Source: Plasmodiophora brassicae
Taxonomy: Eukaryota; Endomyxa; Phytomyxea; Plasmodiophorida; Plasmodiophoridae
Reading direction: 5' to 3'
Assembly: GCA_039704465.1 (NCBI GenBank)
Contig: JASFAU010000002.1
Location: forward strand, 1,798,001-1,862,000
Length of the DNA: 64,000 bases
The notes under the pieces are model-generated. The model saw only the letters and a program-made list of their open reading frames with translations, did no database searches and had not been told where the DNA came from. Made by a program: the position numbers and the translations under genes. Positions 21,844 through 32,520 of this stretch are shown piece by piece (the stretch's first letter is position 1; each line of letters begins with the position of its first letter).

Positions 21844-23508
21844 TTACGCAACGGTTGGCAGGTGCTCATCGTGCTCGACGTTAGCCCATTGCTCGGCGAG
21901 TTCATATTCATGCGGTTGGGGAACGGCAAGTCTGGCGCTAAGCGCCCAGACGACAATGCACCCGGTTGTATCGGCGCAGGCCAGCGTCCTTCCGTCGGAC
22001 CCGCTAAACGCCACGCTTGTTATTTCCGCACTCGTTGTGTTCGCCGATATCGACATGCAGGCGCTGTGCAGACTCGCCTGCAGGTCGTACACATGCACGA
22101 CCCCGGTGGCATCGCCAACTGCTACGACTAGCGACCTTGTAGGCGACCACTTCGCGTCGGTACTTCGTTGACCCGGTTGCAGGACGACGAGGGGCGCCAT
22201 CCGCATGCTGTTGTAGACGCGAACGTATCCGTCGCTGGAACAGGTAACGAACAGGTTTCGGTGCAGTGGTGAAAATGCAACCGAATTGACGGGCCCGATG
22301 TGGGGCTCGTATGCCAGGCTGCACGCCGAAGGGAATAACTTCGATGCCGGTGGCCTGGACTGGAACACGTCGTCGGCCCCGATCCTCTTCAGACCTCGTA
22401 GGACGGCGTCGCGTTCCACGTGGCGTTTCACGTCGAAGTTGCTGGCGACGAGGGCGAGGGCGTGCGCCGCCCATGTGAAGGATCCTTCACGAACGTCGGG
22501 GCGTCGGCGATCAGCACAAGTGAGCACGCAGCGAAGCACGCCGCCGCATTCCGTCCCGACCACGCTCAGGCCTTCGATGAACGGGCAGAAGGCAAGGGCG
22601 GCGCCGCCCAGCACAGGCGCCTTATTGGGGAGAATGCCATGCCCATGGTACATTGCGGTCGGCACGAGGCGTGCACCAGCAACGGGGAACGCCAAACCGT
22701 TCTCCATGGTCCACAGCAGCACTCTGCCGTCACCGCTGACGCTGGCGAGGTGCCAGGATTGGCGTTGGCGCACCCAGGCCAGCCCTGTGATAGGTTCGCG
22801 ATGCCCGGCGATCTCATCGACGGGCGATTTCGTCATGTTGTCCTCGGCGTCATGCAGCGTGATCTGCCCGGTGAACAGGCCGACGGCCAGCAACGATGGG
22901 TGCTCTGGGTGGAATGCTGCAGTGCAAGCGCAGCAATCCAGGGGCAGGATCCGATCGGGGCGGCTCGGGTCGATGGACACCTTGGCTAGGTTCCACGTCG
23001 ACACGCGCGACGTGTGCCGGCACCAACCCGCATGGTTGACGGCGCCGAACGCGCAGGCGACCACATGCCCAGATGCATTCCACGTGATGCAGGTGATGGG
23101 TAGCGGTGGAGACGACGCATCTCGAAGAAGGTAGGCGACTTCCGCGGTCGTTGCCTCGCCTGTGTCTCGACTCAGGTCGGCCAGGTCGTCGAACAGGTCG
23201 GCGGGAAGGTCCAGGCCTTTCTCTAGTTCGTCGTCAACGAGTCGTGATGCGTACCGAACGAATTTCACGAGGCGCGATGCGTCGGCGGCCCCCGGGACGG
23301 ATGTGGAACACGCGGCACCAACGACACGCTCGGTCTGCGTTGCCAGGTCGACCCTGTCGACGGACTGGCCTTCGCGGTCGCCGGTCGGGAACGCGTTCGT
23401 CTGACAGGACGCGTCGTGTTGCTGCCCGCGTTTCAGGTCACGCCATGTGCTCGTGATGGTCTGTTCGGCGCAGGGTCCTGACCCGGCGAACAACTCCGAC
23501 GCCATCAT
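21844..23508 (-). CDS. WD-repeat protein, likely dynein-2 intermediate chain 2 (WDR34/DYNC2I2-like)
   Basis: Intronless, 554 residues, starting at two adjacent ATGs. The N-terminus has the dynein-2 intermediate-chain pattern: TSTWRDLKRG, then CQTN and later ATQTE. A helical segment (residues ~80-120) leads into a beta-propeller with WD-type blades: PITCITWNASGHVVACAFG, GHREPITGLAW..HLASVSGDGRVLLW, IGPVNSVAFSPLHRNLFVTCSSDGYVRVY and ITSVAFSGSDGRTLACADTTGCIVVW. Family knowledge: DYNC2I2 is part of the retrograde intraflagellar transport motor, so its presence implies a cilium or flagellum. The alternative is an axonemal DNAI-type chain or another WD protein; the T-Q-T pattern and length favour WDR34. 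Confidence 0.68.
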   Translation of the reverse strand: MMASELFAGSGPCAEQTITSTWRDLKRGQQHDASCQTNAFPTGDREGQSVDRVDLATQTERVVGAACSTSVPGAADASRLVKFVRYASRLVDDELEKGLDLPADLFDDLADLSRDTGEATTAEVAYLLRDASSPPLPITCITWNASGHVVACAFGAVNHAGWCRHTSRVSTWNLAKVSIDPSRPDRILPLDCCACTAAFHPEHPSLLAVGLFTGQITLHDAEDNMTKSPVDEIAGHREPITGLAWVRQRQSWHLASVSGDGRVLLWTMENGLAFPVAGARLVPTAMYHGHGILPNKAPVLGGAALAFCPFIEGLSVVGTECGGVLRCVLTCADRRRPDVREGSFTWAAHALALVASNFDVKRHVERDAVLRGLKRIGADDVFQSRPPASKLFPSACSLAYEPHIGPVNSVAFSPLHRNLFVTCSSDGYVRVYNSMRMAPLVVLQPGQRSTDAKWSPTRSLVVAVGDATGVVHVYDLQASLHSACMSISANTTSAEITSVAFSGSDGRTLACADTTGCIVVWALSARLAVPQPHEYELAEQWANVEHDEHLPTVA

Positions 23509-23826
23509 CTGTGACGAATTCCGTTCCAGTCATCTGGACCCTGCGCGCAGGGGCAGGCGGTGCCTCCAACATCCGGCGACCTGGCATGCATTGTCGTCGC
23601 CATCTAGGCGAATTATGATCGTTCAAGCGCTCGTTGTCGCGGCAGCATGCCTGGCCGTGAAGGAGCAGCTGACACTAGACCGCATTGCCCATTGCCCATT
23701 GGCAAAGAACTAAATCCGGGCGTCGTCGAGTGTGTTCCCAAAATAGGATGCCGGCGGTTGGCAGAGCGATTCAGTAGTCGGTCGGCGCCGACCCTGCAGT
23801 CTTCCGATTGGTGAGGTCGTTCTGCC
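23509..23826. other. Intergenic, nothing assigned
   Basis: About 320 bp between divergent genes. Nothing supported. Confidence 0.35.
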
Positions 23827-25382
23827 ATGGCCAGGCGGCATGCTCGCGCCGCGTCTGCTCTGGCGCTGATGCTGCTTGTCGCGCTGTCTGCCGCCGGATC
23901 CGATAAGAGCTCGAGAAAACAGAAGGGCTCGAAGTGGAACAAGAAGGGGTTCGTGTGGTGTTTCGTTCAGGTTGGGCCAGCGTTTATTTCTAACGTCGTA
24001 TGGTTCCGCCAGAGTCGGCCCAGCACCCGCTGATCATGCCGGAACACCTGTACCCAGGACGAGTGGGGATTCGGATGTATCGGCTCCGTTCGTTTCGCAC
24101 GGCAGACATGCTGCCTTATCGTATGCTAACATGAATTCAGGGTCGGAGGTAAAACCTTTAAATTGTTCCGCCGGTCCAGTTCTCCAGAGTACGGGGCCAA
24201 TAGGGCGATGGTGCATGCTTCTAAGTGCATTTCTGATACGGGTTATAGGAACAAAGATAAGCAGAAGAAGGTGGGGTCCGGCACGGACACTGTTTCAACC
24301 GCACTGATGGTAAGCACCCGTTTCCAAACGCATTTCTTTGTCCAATGAGGTTCGTGTGTCAATTAGCCAGTCGCCGCCACTCCAAAGAAGAATGGAATGA
24401 CTCGAAAAGTGATCGGAGGCACTCGAAAAATGATAGAAGACACTGGAAAAGCGATAGGAGGCGCTGGGAAAGCGATTGGAGGCGCTGGGAAAGCGATAGG
24501 AGACGCGTGTAACATTTTTAAAGGAAAGAAGAGTCGTCGCAAGCACGGCAATCGACGCGACGATACAAATTCCCAAGGCGTCGGCGATACACGCTCTTCA
24601 GAAGATGGTCATTCAAGCCGAACGTGCGCCCATCCTGAATCTGCGGAATACTCGGTGGCATATTGTACTGAAGCCTTGTTCTGCGCAGGTACACCCCATC
24701 TGCGGATTCAGACGAGGAGTGGGACGCCAGGTCTGTCGTGTCCGCGTCCGACGACTGTCCGGTTCCGTTGGACGAAGTCGCGAGCACATCGGATCACGAC
24801 TCCGCGACGCATCTTCTGAAACGTACTAAGGAGCAGAGCGGGGGCGTCGCTGAACGTGAAGCCTGTGTTCCGGTCAAGGACGACAGTGATGGCAAGGAAC
24901 GCGAGGCCGCCGACCCCGGCGCGACAGCGCGCCCTGATGGTAAGACGGCTGCAGAGAAATCAGGCGCGACGCTGAATCCGGGTCTGATCGCTGCTGGAGC
25001 CGTCGGCACCGTTGTCGCCGTCCGAGCAATGGCCTGGTTGGGCCGTGCCCTCAAGAGGCAGCGAGACCCTCCACGCAAGGTACCCGTCCCGGCTAGACAA
25101 GGTGTCCTGCCGCGCCTAACCAAGCAGACGGGCCTTCTATTCGCCGTGCCTACGCTGGCAGTAGGCGCCTACGGCCTGTTAACGGCATCGTCACGCGCGA
25201 CGTCGGCAACCCCGTCCCCGTTCCCGTCGAAACCAGGCGCGAAACCGGGCGCGCGAACGATATGGGGCATGCCGGTCTGGCTCGCCATCGCTCTCGGGTT
25301 CGCCGCCTGCATCGTCGCCGTCTCCCTGATCACGTTCGCCATTGTCGGCGCCGCCCACAAACTCTGCCCGTGCTGGTTCTAG
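23827..25382 (+). CDS. Hypothetical multi-exon secreted/membrane protein with Gly-Lys heptad repeats and C-terminal TM helices
   Basis: The start ATG at 23827 opens a signal peptide (ALALMLLVALSAAGS) and a lysine-rich stretch. The coding frame then changes several times, so introns are certain but most junctions are unresolved. One exon (around 24380-24650) encodes five tandem seven-residue repeats of the type T/A-G-K-A-I-G-G (24400-24504). The last exon (from about 24690 to the stop at 25380-25382) encodes an acidic linker and three hydrophobic helices (LNPGLIAAGAVGTVVAV, LLFAVPTLAVGAYGLLT, WLAIALGFAACIVAVSLI), ending in LCPCWF. No family recognised. It may be two genes rather than one; the continuous plus-strand coding bias and lack of another start argue mildly for one. 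Confidence 0.42.
24400..24504 (+). repeat. Five tandem 21-nt coding repeats (heptad T/A-G-K-A-I-G-G)
   Basis: Five consecutive 21-nt units starting act-cga/gga-aaa. The first two are diverged and the last three nearly identical, each encoding seven residues with glycines at fixed spacing. In-frame within the hypothetical membrane protein. Confidence 0.8.
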
Positions 25383-25476
25383 ACGTCGCGACCACAGAGG
25401 CCGTCTCGCACCCCTGGCTGCGTAATCAATACAGGCGTTCGACGCTGTCCGCTCTCGTCCAGCAGCCCAAACTGCG

Positions 25477-25584
25477 CGTGCAGCTTCGCAACATGCGCCC
25501 ACGCGTGCAGCTTCGCAACATGCGCCCACGCGTGCAGCTTCGCAACATGCGCCCACGCGTGCAGCTTCGCAACATGCGCCCACG
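25477..25584. repeat. 27-bp minisatellite, four perfect copies
   Basis: Four identical head-to-tail 27-bp units starting cgtgcagcttcgc, followed by a partial fifth. They lie between the stop of the membrane-protein gene and the start of the FIBP gene. The unit is a multiple of three and open in two frames, but I see no gene using it. Confidence 0.9.
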
Positions 25585-25697
25585 CGTGCGCTGTCACATT
25601 CTTAGTACCCGTGGGCCGTGGCCGACGAAGAAGTCCGGGTCCGCATCGGACGATTGGGGCGGCGGCCTCGCGCCCTCGTCAAACCGGCGGCGTCGGA

Positions 25698-27121
25698 ATG
25701 CTCCGACGGCTGACGCGCAGGCCCAGCGCCAGCGCGCCGCCGGGCGAATCCGCAGCCGACCTCGTCTTCCACGCGCTCTGCCTGACACCGGTCCGGATCG
25801 ACTACACGCTGTACGACATCTGGATAGACGGATATTCGGGTCTGAGGTCGCCCCCCGCTGTACACCGCGTTGCTCACAAACGGATTCCTTGCCAGTCGAC
25901 GCGGCCATTGCGAGCTCCTTACACGAGTACGGTCTGGAGCTGAAAGGGGCGGACGAATGCCACCGTCTGCGGCACTGCATTCGCTGCGACGTCCAGGATC
26001 AGTACAACGTGTTCGAGCTGTTCGTCCCGTTGCTGGATCGCCCTGGGAACTTCCGATCCAGCTTCCCGCTGCTCGAGCTCGACGCCGAAACGCTGTCCCA
26101 TATGGTCGAAAGCTACTACAGCGTCGATACCGACCTGTGCCGCGAGATTGTCGGGCGGAAACTCACCAGGCACAACTTCAGGAAGGAGCTCGAGATGCTC
26201 GCCGAACGAACCCACATCCAACTGCCCAGCGTTCAGCGCCAGGTGACGACGGCACACGCTTCGTTACCGCCCCCATCATCAACGCCAGGTCTCTGTTTGC
26301 AGATCGAGAACCTGCGGAGGATTTCCCGGGTACTTGGCGAAGACGACCGGGAGGAGCGCGGCATCAACCTGGTGGAGGAGATTCGTTCGCAGTTCCTGCT
26401 GTCGTCGGCGCTGGCCGTCAAGCTGGCCCGCCTGATCTTCCTGGCCAGGTATCGGTTCGAGACGCTGAAGAAGAAGCTTCGCCCCGCGAACCTGTCCGAC
26501 CTGCTTAACGTCGCTGGCATCATCATGGACAAATGGACCGTTCCGAAGACGCATGACCTTGACCATGGTGCGTCCGATGCCGTTTGCTCAACGGGAGCTC
26601 TGATCTGTGTGTTGGTAGAGTTCATCAGCGATCTGCGGCATCTGAAGGTCACGCTGTCGAACAACAAGGACCTGATGGACGTGTACCGCCTGCAGGTCGA
26701 GCAGCAGCTTCGTGAGATCATCGAAAGCGGCCGCGGCAACACTGACCTGCTCAAGATGTCCACCCGGATCTCGGCCATCGTCAAAGTCCTCTGCGTGATC
26801 GGCTCCGCTCTTAACCGCCCCAAGACCTTGCGGAACCTGTTCCTCGACATCACGGAACAGGTCGTCCGTCGACTGCCGTCGTTCTACGTCGCCTGACATG
26901 CAGCGTTGCAGATTGTGCACCCGTTGTGCAGGCTGATCGTGGCGCAGAACGACGTGCAGATCTTCTTCGAGGCGCTCGCCGACGCGTTCCCGCTGTCCGC
27001 CGACCTGGACGACCTCGGGCGCATGTGGCGCCGGTTCATCGAGGTCGTCGGGCGCATCTGCGTCATCTTCTTCCCGCAGTACTCCATCTACCTCAGCCAT
27101 CGCCTGCGCTGGCTCAAATAA
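25698..27121 (+). CDS. FIBP: FIBP family (acidic FGF intracellular-binding protein homolog)
   Basis: Four exons, 25698-25839, 25896-26242, 26303-26860 and 26912-27121, with introns of 51-60 nt, close to 418 residues. The family signature LYDIWIDGYSV is formed across intron 1. Later come FELFVPLLDR, an ETLSHMVESYYSVD block, REIVGRKLTRHNFRKELE, VEEIRSQFLLSSALAVKLARLIFLARYRFETLKKKL, and the C-terminal NDVQIFFEALADAFP. Length is near the animal protein (about 360) with a basic N-terminal extension. Family knowledge: animal FIBP binds internalised FGF1 and is also linked to proliferation and left-right patterning; the ancestral function in FGF-less organisms is unknown. The start is the first ATG in frame before the conserved core. 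Confidence 0.85.
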
Positions 27122-27267
27122 CACGCCGGTCGTTAATTTATCGCATACCGTCGTCTGGACAGCCGCCTAGGCCAGGTTCGCCGTACAGGCTGGAAGCCAA
27201 GCGGGCATCGTACCCAACGCGACGAGGTGTGCGCGCCTGCAGTCACGGGGTTTGCGTCGACTGGGCG

Positions 27268-28145
27268 ATGGTGGTTGACGGCGGCGCCACGCTCGCCGAC
27301 TGGCGCTTCTCGTCCCGCAAGTCGCATATCGCACGCGCGGATCAGATGGAGGCGTACGCGCCCGTCACCCGCACCCTGGTGGTGTATAACGACTGAACGT
27401 GGGGCGGCGCAGGATCGCGCAGGCGACGGGCGTGACGTCGCTGCCGGAGATGGTGTACGCCGACAATTTCCTGCGCATCGAGCACGTCCCGTCCGGGGCG
27501 ACGATCGCGTTCGAGGCGGCGCCCGCCATCGCGGCGTGCGCCAAATCCACGCACGACCGCGTACAGGTCGCCGTTGCCGAACAGTGGGCGTCGGCATCGG
27601 CGGCGCGTCCCGAGGCGTCCTGCGACTGGACGTTCTCCAGCGACTACTCGGGGACGACAGCGCCAGCATGGCCCTGGGTCGACAATCCCGGGTTCGCGAT
27701 CGACACGCAGATGCTGACGCGCCCGGATCCCATCCAGTGGTACGACGACGTCGTCCTGTTCGAGGACGAATTGCACGACCATGGCGTGTCGGTGCTGTCC
27801 GTCCGCGTGCGCGTCATGCCTCAGTGCTTCCTCGTCCTGATGCGCCACTGGCTTCGCATCGACGGCGTCATGATGCGCGTGCAGGACACGCGCGTCTTCC
27901 ATGACATCGGGAAGCCCGTCATCTGCCGCGAGGTCAAACTCAGCGAGGCCACGTTCCACGACCTGCAATCGGTACGACTGGTCGTTCGTTCGTGAACGCT
28001 GCCGGCTGATGAAGCGGGGCAGAGAGGGCACGCGGGCCATGCCGCCCAGTACCCCAACGCCGACGCCGCGCTGCCCTACCTGGCCCTGAAACGACGAACG
28101 ATGCAGACGTGCTGCGTGCCGATTGTTCCCATCAATGAACCTTGA
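27268..28145 (+). CDS. TIP41: TIP41/TIPRL-like regulator of PP2A-type phosphatases
   Basis: Three exons, 27268-27381, 27423-27971 and 28023-28145, give 261 residues, normal for the family. Diagnostic motifs: LPEMVYADNFLRIEH, DWTFSSDYSGT, the near-invariant VLFEDELHDHGVSVLSVRVRVMP and RHWLRIDGVMMRVQDTR. The last exon gives ALPYLALKRR. Family knowledge: TIP41 binds PP2A-like catalytic subunits and Tap42 in the cytosol and links to TOR signalling. The first intron is 41 or 44 nt, depending on which of two adjacent GTG donors is used, shorter than most here. Confidence 0.9.
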
Positions 28146-28294
28146 GGATGCCCTAAGAGATGCTTCCGCAAATCGGCAACAGCTATGATGCCGAAGGTCG
28201 AATCGTGTCGCACGCCGCTCCGTCGGGCGATCGCGACGCGTGCGACCATCGGCGTGTGCCATGCGTACGACGTCATGCGTGATCTGGACGTGCA

Positions 28295-29425
28295 ATGGTG
28301 ACCGGTGACGAGGACGACGCCCCTGCCGATGTTAGCGAGGAAGCCATCGCGGACGGAAGTCAGAGGAGGACAGCACAAACGTGTGGCGCCGTCGCCCTAA
28401 CGCCGTCTGTGCGCGTAGATGAGTTTAAGCGCGAGCATAAGGCGGTCGCTGCGTTCATCGAGGCGGCTGCGAACGGCAACCACGAGTACATTGTCGCGAA
28501 CGGCAATGAGGCGTATGTGGACGGAGGGATCCGCACGCGGGCCTTCAAGAAGGCGTGCGAGTTCGGCCACGTGCCCATTGTCGAGCACCTGCTGCGCCAG
28601 GACGGGGTCGTTCCCCACGCCCAGTTCAACTGGTCGATTCGTGTCGCTTCCGCCAACAACCATGTCGCGCTCGTCGACCGTTTGCTAACGGTTCCGAGCG
28701 TCGATGCGACCGCTCGCCAGAACTGGGCCCTGGTGCGCGCCGCCGAACGCGGCCACTCCGACGTCGTCCAGCGCCTGCTTCGTGTGCCAGGCATCGACCC
28801 AGGTGCCAGGAACAACTGGTCCATCATCAAGGCTGCTGAAAACGGTACATGGGCCGTATCGCGACACGATCCGTTCTTTGCCTGAATCGTTGCGCGTGTG
28901 TGATAGGCCATGCGAAGGTCGTGGAGATGCTGCTGGCAGTTGACGGTGACGGGATGGTGATTCAAGGCCGATAGAGGCTGGCCCTGACTGTCCCGAACAG
29001 GTGTGGACCCGACCGCGTTGGACAACGAGGCGCTGAAGAGCGCGATACGACTCGGGTGGGATTCGGTCGTCGCGCTGCTGCTGGACGACGACCGCGTACG
29101 ACGCACGATCAAGGACTTTGGCGCGTTGATCGATGTTGCCGGGCGCGCGTCCGTTCGCCGCAAACTGACGCGGGCCATGCGCGAGAGCACCGTCAAGGCC
29201 ATCGTTCTGGTCGGGGGTGGTTGCTGCGAGGACGGAGCGGCCGCAATGCTAAACGGGGGCTCCTATGTACCTACCTAGGTCGCCAGGTCCGACATTCCAG
29301 TCCCCAACGAGTTGCGCATGCGGATCCTGCTGCTGTCGCACGGGCTCTGGCTCAACGGCGCCAACGACCAGGACAACCTGCTGACCATCAAACGGATCAT
29401 GCGGCGCGGGAAACTTGGACGATAA
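28295..29425 (+). CDS. Ankyrin-repeat protein (divergent repeats)
   Basis: Four exons: 28295-28844, 28907-28945, 29001 to about 29191 or 29209, and 29279-29425. Residues ~50-230 carry degenerate ankyrin units of about 33 residues: FKKACEFGHVPIVEHLLRQDG, IRVASANNHVALVDRLLTVPSVD, LVRAAERGHSDVVQRLLRVPG, IKAAENGHAKVVEMLLAVDGVD. The tiny 39-nt second exon completes one repeat, which supports the splicing. The C-terminal exon encodes IPVPNELRMRILLLSHGLWL. Two donors for the last intron are both in phase. The protein is probably a binding scaffold; no catalytic domain is seen. It overlaps none of its neighbours and follows TIP41 by 150 bp. Confidence 0.65.
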
Positions 29426-30579
29426 TATAATTCGTGGCCGGACCCCAGGGCCGGATGTCTCCCATACGTAATCACAGTTTGGTACGCCGCGTCTAACCTC
29501 GCCCCGTCAGTTTGCTGCGGCCGCCTGCCGATCGTTATCGGACCGCCTGTTGCCCGTTTGAAAACGATCCGCTGTATGCAAAGCACACCGTCATGTGCTC
29601 ACTTCCTCGTATGCCCCTGACGTCATAATGTCATACTACGACGTCATCCCGGAGGGCCCCCGTCATAGGGCGCCATACACAGTGTTCGGTCACTTCGTCA
29701 GTTTCACTATCTTCACCGCTCGTCCCGGCCTGCTTCTCAGCTGAGACGGCGTTCTGGCCGTCCGACGATCGGTGCAATCGGTCATGCGCACCCCCGCCCT
29801 GCATCATGCGTCGATGGCGGGCTGACCACCCAAGGGTGATGTCGGGCGGTGCCTGCGTTGACTCGGCATCGCATGTCGCTGGTCGTCGACTCCCTGAGGC
29901 ACCTGCTGGCCATACCTGCGATCCGCCACGACGCGCAGGCGCCTGCGGCACACCCCAATGGACATACTGTGACATCGATGCATCCCGCTGGAGCCCGGAG
30001 CCGCGCTCGTAATTCTCGATCCCATGGGGCCAAACGTCGTCGTCGTCCAAACCATCGTCGTCCCAGCAACGAAAGCGCCTTTCGTCGTTTGAACAGGACC
30101 TGGTTATACGATGGGTCGAAGACCCAGACAGGTTGATGACGGCTCGTCGTAGATTAACACCACTGTAATAATCAAACTAGCGACATTCGTTAACGCCTAC
30201 CGACAATTGTCTGGGTCTTCGAGCCATCTTATAACCAGGTCCTTTTCAAACGACGAAAGGCGCTTTCGTTGCTGCTCGGATTGCTGGGGACGACGACGGT
30301 TTGGACGATGACTACTCAAGTGCGTCGTATCGGTAAACGGTCTGTCTCTGACCCCGCTTGCGAGTCGCACGATGACACCAGGACGAGCGATTGGGCCAAG
30401 ACATGGCCATGTGGATGGCGTTCGTTAAGGCGCGTCGTGTAATCGATGGCGAGCGCCGTCACCTGTCTCCTGATCTCCTGGACAGTCACGTGACGGTACA
30501 CATTCGGGCCGGGTATCGGGTCACCCAGGGCCTACCAACCAGTTGTTTGCAATCGGTTTAAGGGCGTCCGTGATCGGGG
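29426..30579. other. Intergenic with an inverted-repeat relic
   Basis: About 1150 bp before the 7TM-RGS gene. Apart from the inverted repeat at 30036-30312 (listed separately), I see no supported gene. Confidence 0.45.
30036..30312. repeat. Imperfect inverted repeat (arms ~96 and ~105 bp), probable transposon relic
   Basis: The left arm 30036-30131 and right arm 30208-30312 are reverse complements with few differences and about a 9-bp insertion in the right arm; the spacer is ~76 bp. Both arms, read towards the centre, encode the same short peptide (RLSSFEQDLVIRWVEDPD on the left; one K for Q and L for V on the right). This resembles the N-terminal helix-turn-helix start of pogo/Tc-type transposases. 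A foldback pair of transposase fragments is the likely origin. Confidence 0.7.
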
Positions 30580-32364
30580 ATGGTGGCGGCCCAGCTGGCA
30601 GGCGAGCGCATAGCATGCGTCGTCCTGCTCGTCGTTCAAGTCGTCGTACGTGCCCCGGTTAGCGTCCACGCGCACATCGCATCCCCATGACCTGTGCTAC
30701 GCATAGTATCAGTGGCCGTCCCTGGCGTTGTACTACCGCTGGCGCGACCGAATGCCGATTCGGCACCGCCTCCCGTATCACATGGTGCTGGCGACCGCGC
30801 TCCTGTCGCTGTACGCCCAGTTTGTCTGCATCGACGTCGTCTTCCGCGACGCGTTCTCGACCGCCACGTCGCAGATCGTCGCCTTCCTGCTGCTCGACGG
30901 CGCCATCGACGGATACGTATATCGAAACGACGCCATGTGCTGTGTCGCTCCGTTGCTAACCGCTGCCGTGCCGGCCGGTCAGGTCGCCGCAGCCGGGTCC
31001 CTGTTCGTCGTGTTCAACAGGACCAACGCCCAGCTGGTCCTCGCCGACCGGGGCGTGGCCCTGGACACGACGCTGCTCAACAGGGTGCAATTCTGGGTCC
31101 GCGTCTCCTCCTGGCTGATCGGGAAGACGGCCACAGCCGTCTTCGTCCTCGGCAACATGTGCGTCGCGCGCCCTACGAAGGTGTTCGCCGCGAACGAACG
31201 AGACTGACCACCTGCTGCGTCCGGTGTAGAACGATCCTGCTGGCCGCCCAGCTGACGTTTGTCCTTGGATTCCATCCAGAGCTGTTCGAGGCGCGCGACG
31301 ACGCGAACCCGGCCGCCTCGACCCTGCTCTACATCGGGACGTACAAAACCATGTTCAGCGCGGCCTGGATCGTCGTCCTGTCCTGGAAGTTACGAATGGT
31401 GCGACGTCTTGGGGAGGGGCGCGCCACCTGTTTCGTATAACCGATGGGGTGAGCGCGTACGTGATCAGGTGTCGGACGCCAGCGGCACCAAGGCGAGCCT
31501 GAAGCGCGTCGGCGCCGTCTTCGCCCTGGCGTACCTATCGGGCGCGATCCTGTCGTACGCGGCGACGTCCTCGATCCGTCTGCCTGCCTACGTGGACACG
31601 CTGTTCGCCAACCTCGTCTTCATCGAGTCCGTCGCCTGCGTCCGAACTTGATAGTCCCTTGCAGTGACCGGCAACGTCGTCGCGTGTGTGTGCAGGGTCG
31701 TGATCCAGCCCCTGCTCCAGTCGGAACCGGTGACCGAGCGCCCGACCACGGCCGCGGCCGACTCCAGGGACGACTCGCCGCTGTTCGTCCAGTTCCTGCG
31801 CATGCCAGAAGGGTTCGAAGCGTTCAAGTACGTCGACTGGCTATTGTTTGCACCGTCATGCCCGGCCGCAGCGCGCTCATCTGTGGGGCGTGGCGTAGGG
31901 CGCACGCGATCAAGGAGTACTCGGTGGAGAACGTGTGCTGCTGGGCGGACGTTGAAGCGTTCCGCAACGAGGCCGACCCACAGGCGGCGCAGGAGAAGGC
32001 GCGGGCGATCGTCGACAAGTACCTGGCGAGGAACGCGCCCATGGAGGTGAACCTGTCGAGCGCGCTGCTGAAGACGTACCGCGACCCGGCGTTGCTGTCG
32101 AACGTGCGCAGCGACATGTTCGACCAGGTCAGCGCGTCGCTCGTCAAGCTGATGGAGGTCGACTCGTTCGACCGGTTCCGCGCCCAGCACCTGGCGCTCT
32201 GGAACGCGTTCACCGCCACCGTCACCGAGGGCAACATCCTGAACGCGATCGGCGCCGCGCCCAGCGCCACCCGGAACCACACCGGGCCCGCCTCCATGTC
32301 CTCGCTCGGCGTCACCGTCGACAACCCGCCCGTCAAGGTCGTCATCGCAACGGCCCAGCCCTGA
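30580..32364 (+). CDS. Seven-transmembrane RGS protein (7TM-RGS)
   Basis: Six exons, 30580-30645, 30713-31158, 31230-31398, 31469-31639, 31709-31827 and 31899-32364, with introns of 67-71 nt, close to 478 residues. The N-terminal ~270 residues hold hydrophobic helices: ERIACVVLLVVQVV, YHMVLATALLSLYAQFVCI, WLIGKTATAVFVLGN, ILLAAQLTFVLGF and VFALAYLSGAILSYA among others. After a polar linker an RGS domain follows: FVQFLRMPEGFEAF spliced to HAIKEYSVENVCCWADVEAF, then the long helical block ending SFDRFRAQHLALW. Family knowledge: RGS domains accelerate GTP hydrolysis on G-alpha. The 7TM-RGS fusion is known from plant AtRGS1, where it restrains a self-activating G-alpha, and from various protists and fungi. 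It would act at a membrane and may be ligand-regulated. Confidence 0.85.
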
Positions 32365-32520
32365 TTAATGGCAGGGCGGCGCTCGCTCGCCCCGTCGAAT
32401 ACACGTTGTGTGCTCGTAGACGCCCGTCGTGGCTCCTGGATCTGGAGATCGGACCACACCAGCGACGGCTGAGTGTGTGACGACCTGTTGCTGCTCGCGT
32501 ACATTGCATCCTGTCGTCCC

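Noticed and set aside
27227..27904. A 225-codon plus-strand frame over TIP41
   Set aside because: Out of frame with the TIP41 motifs and Arg-rich throughout; a shadow.
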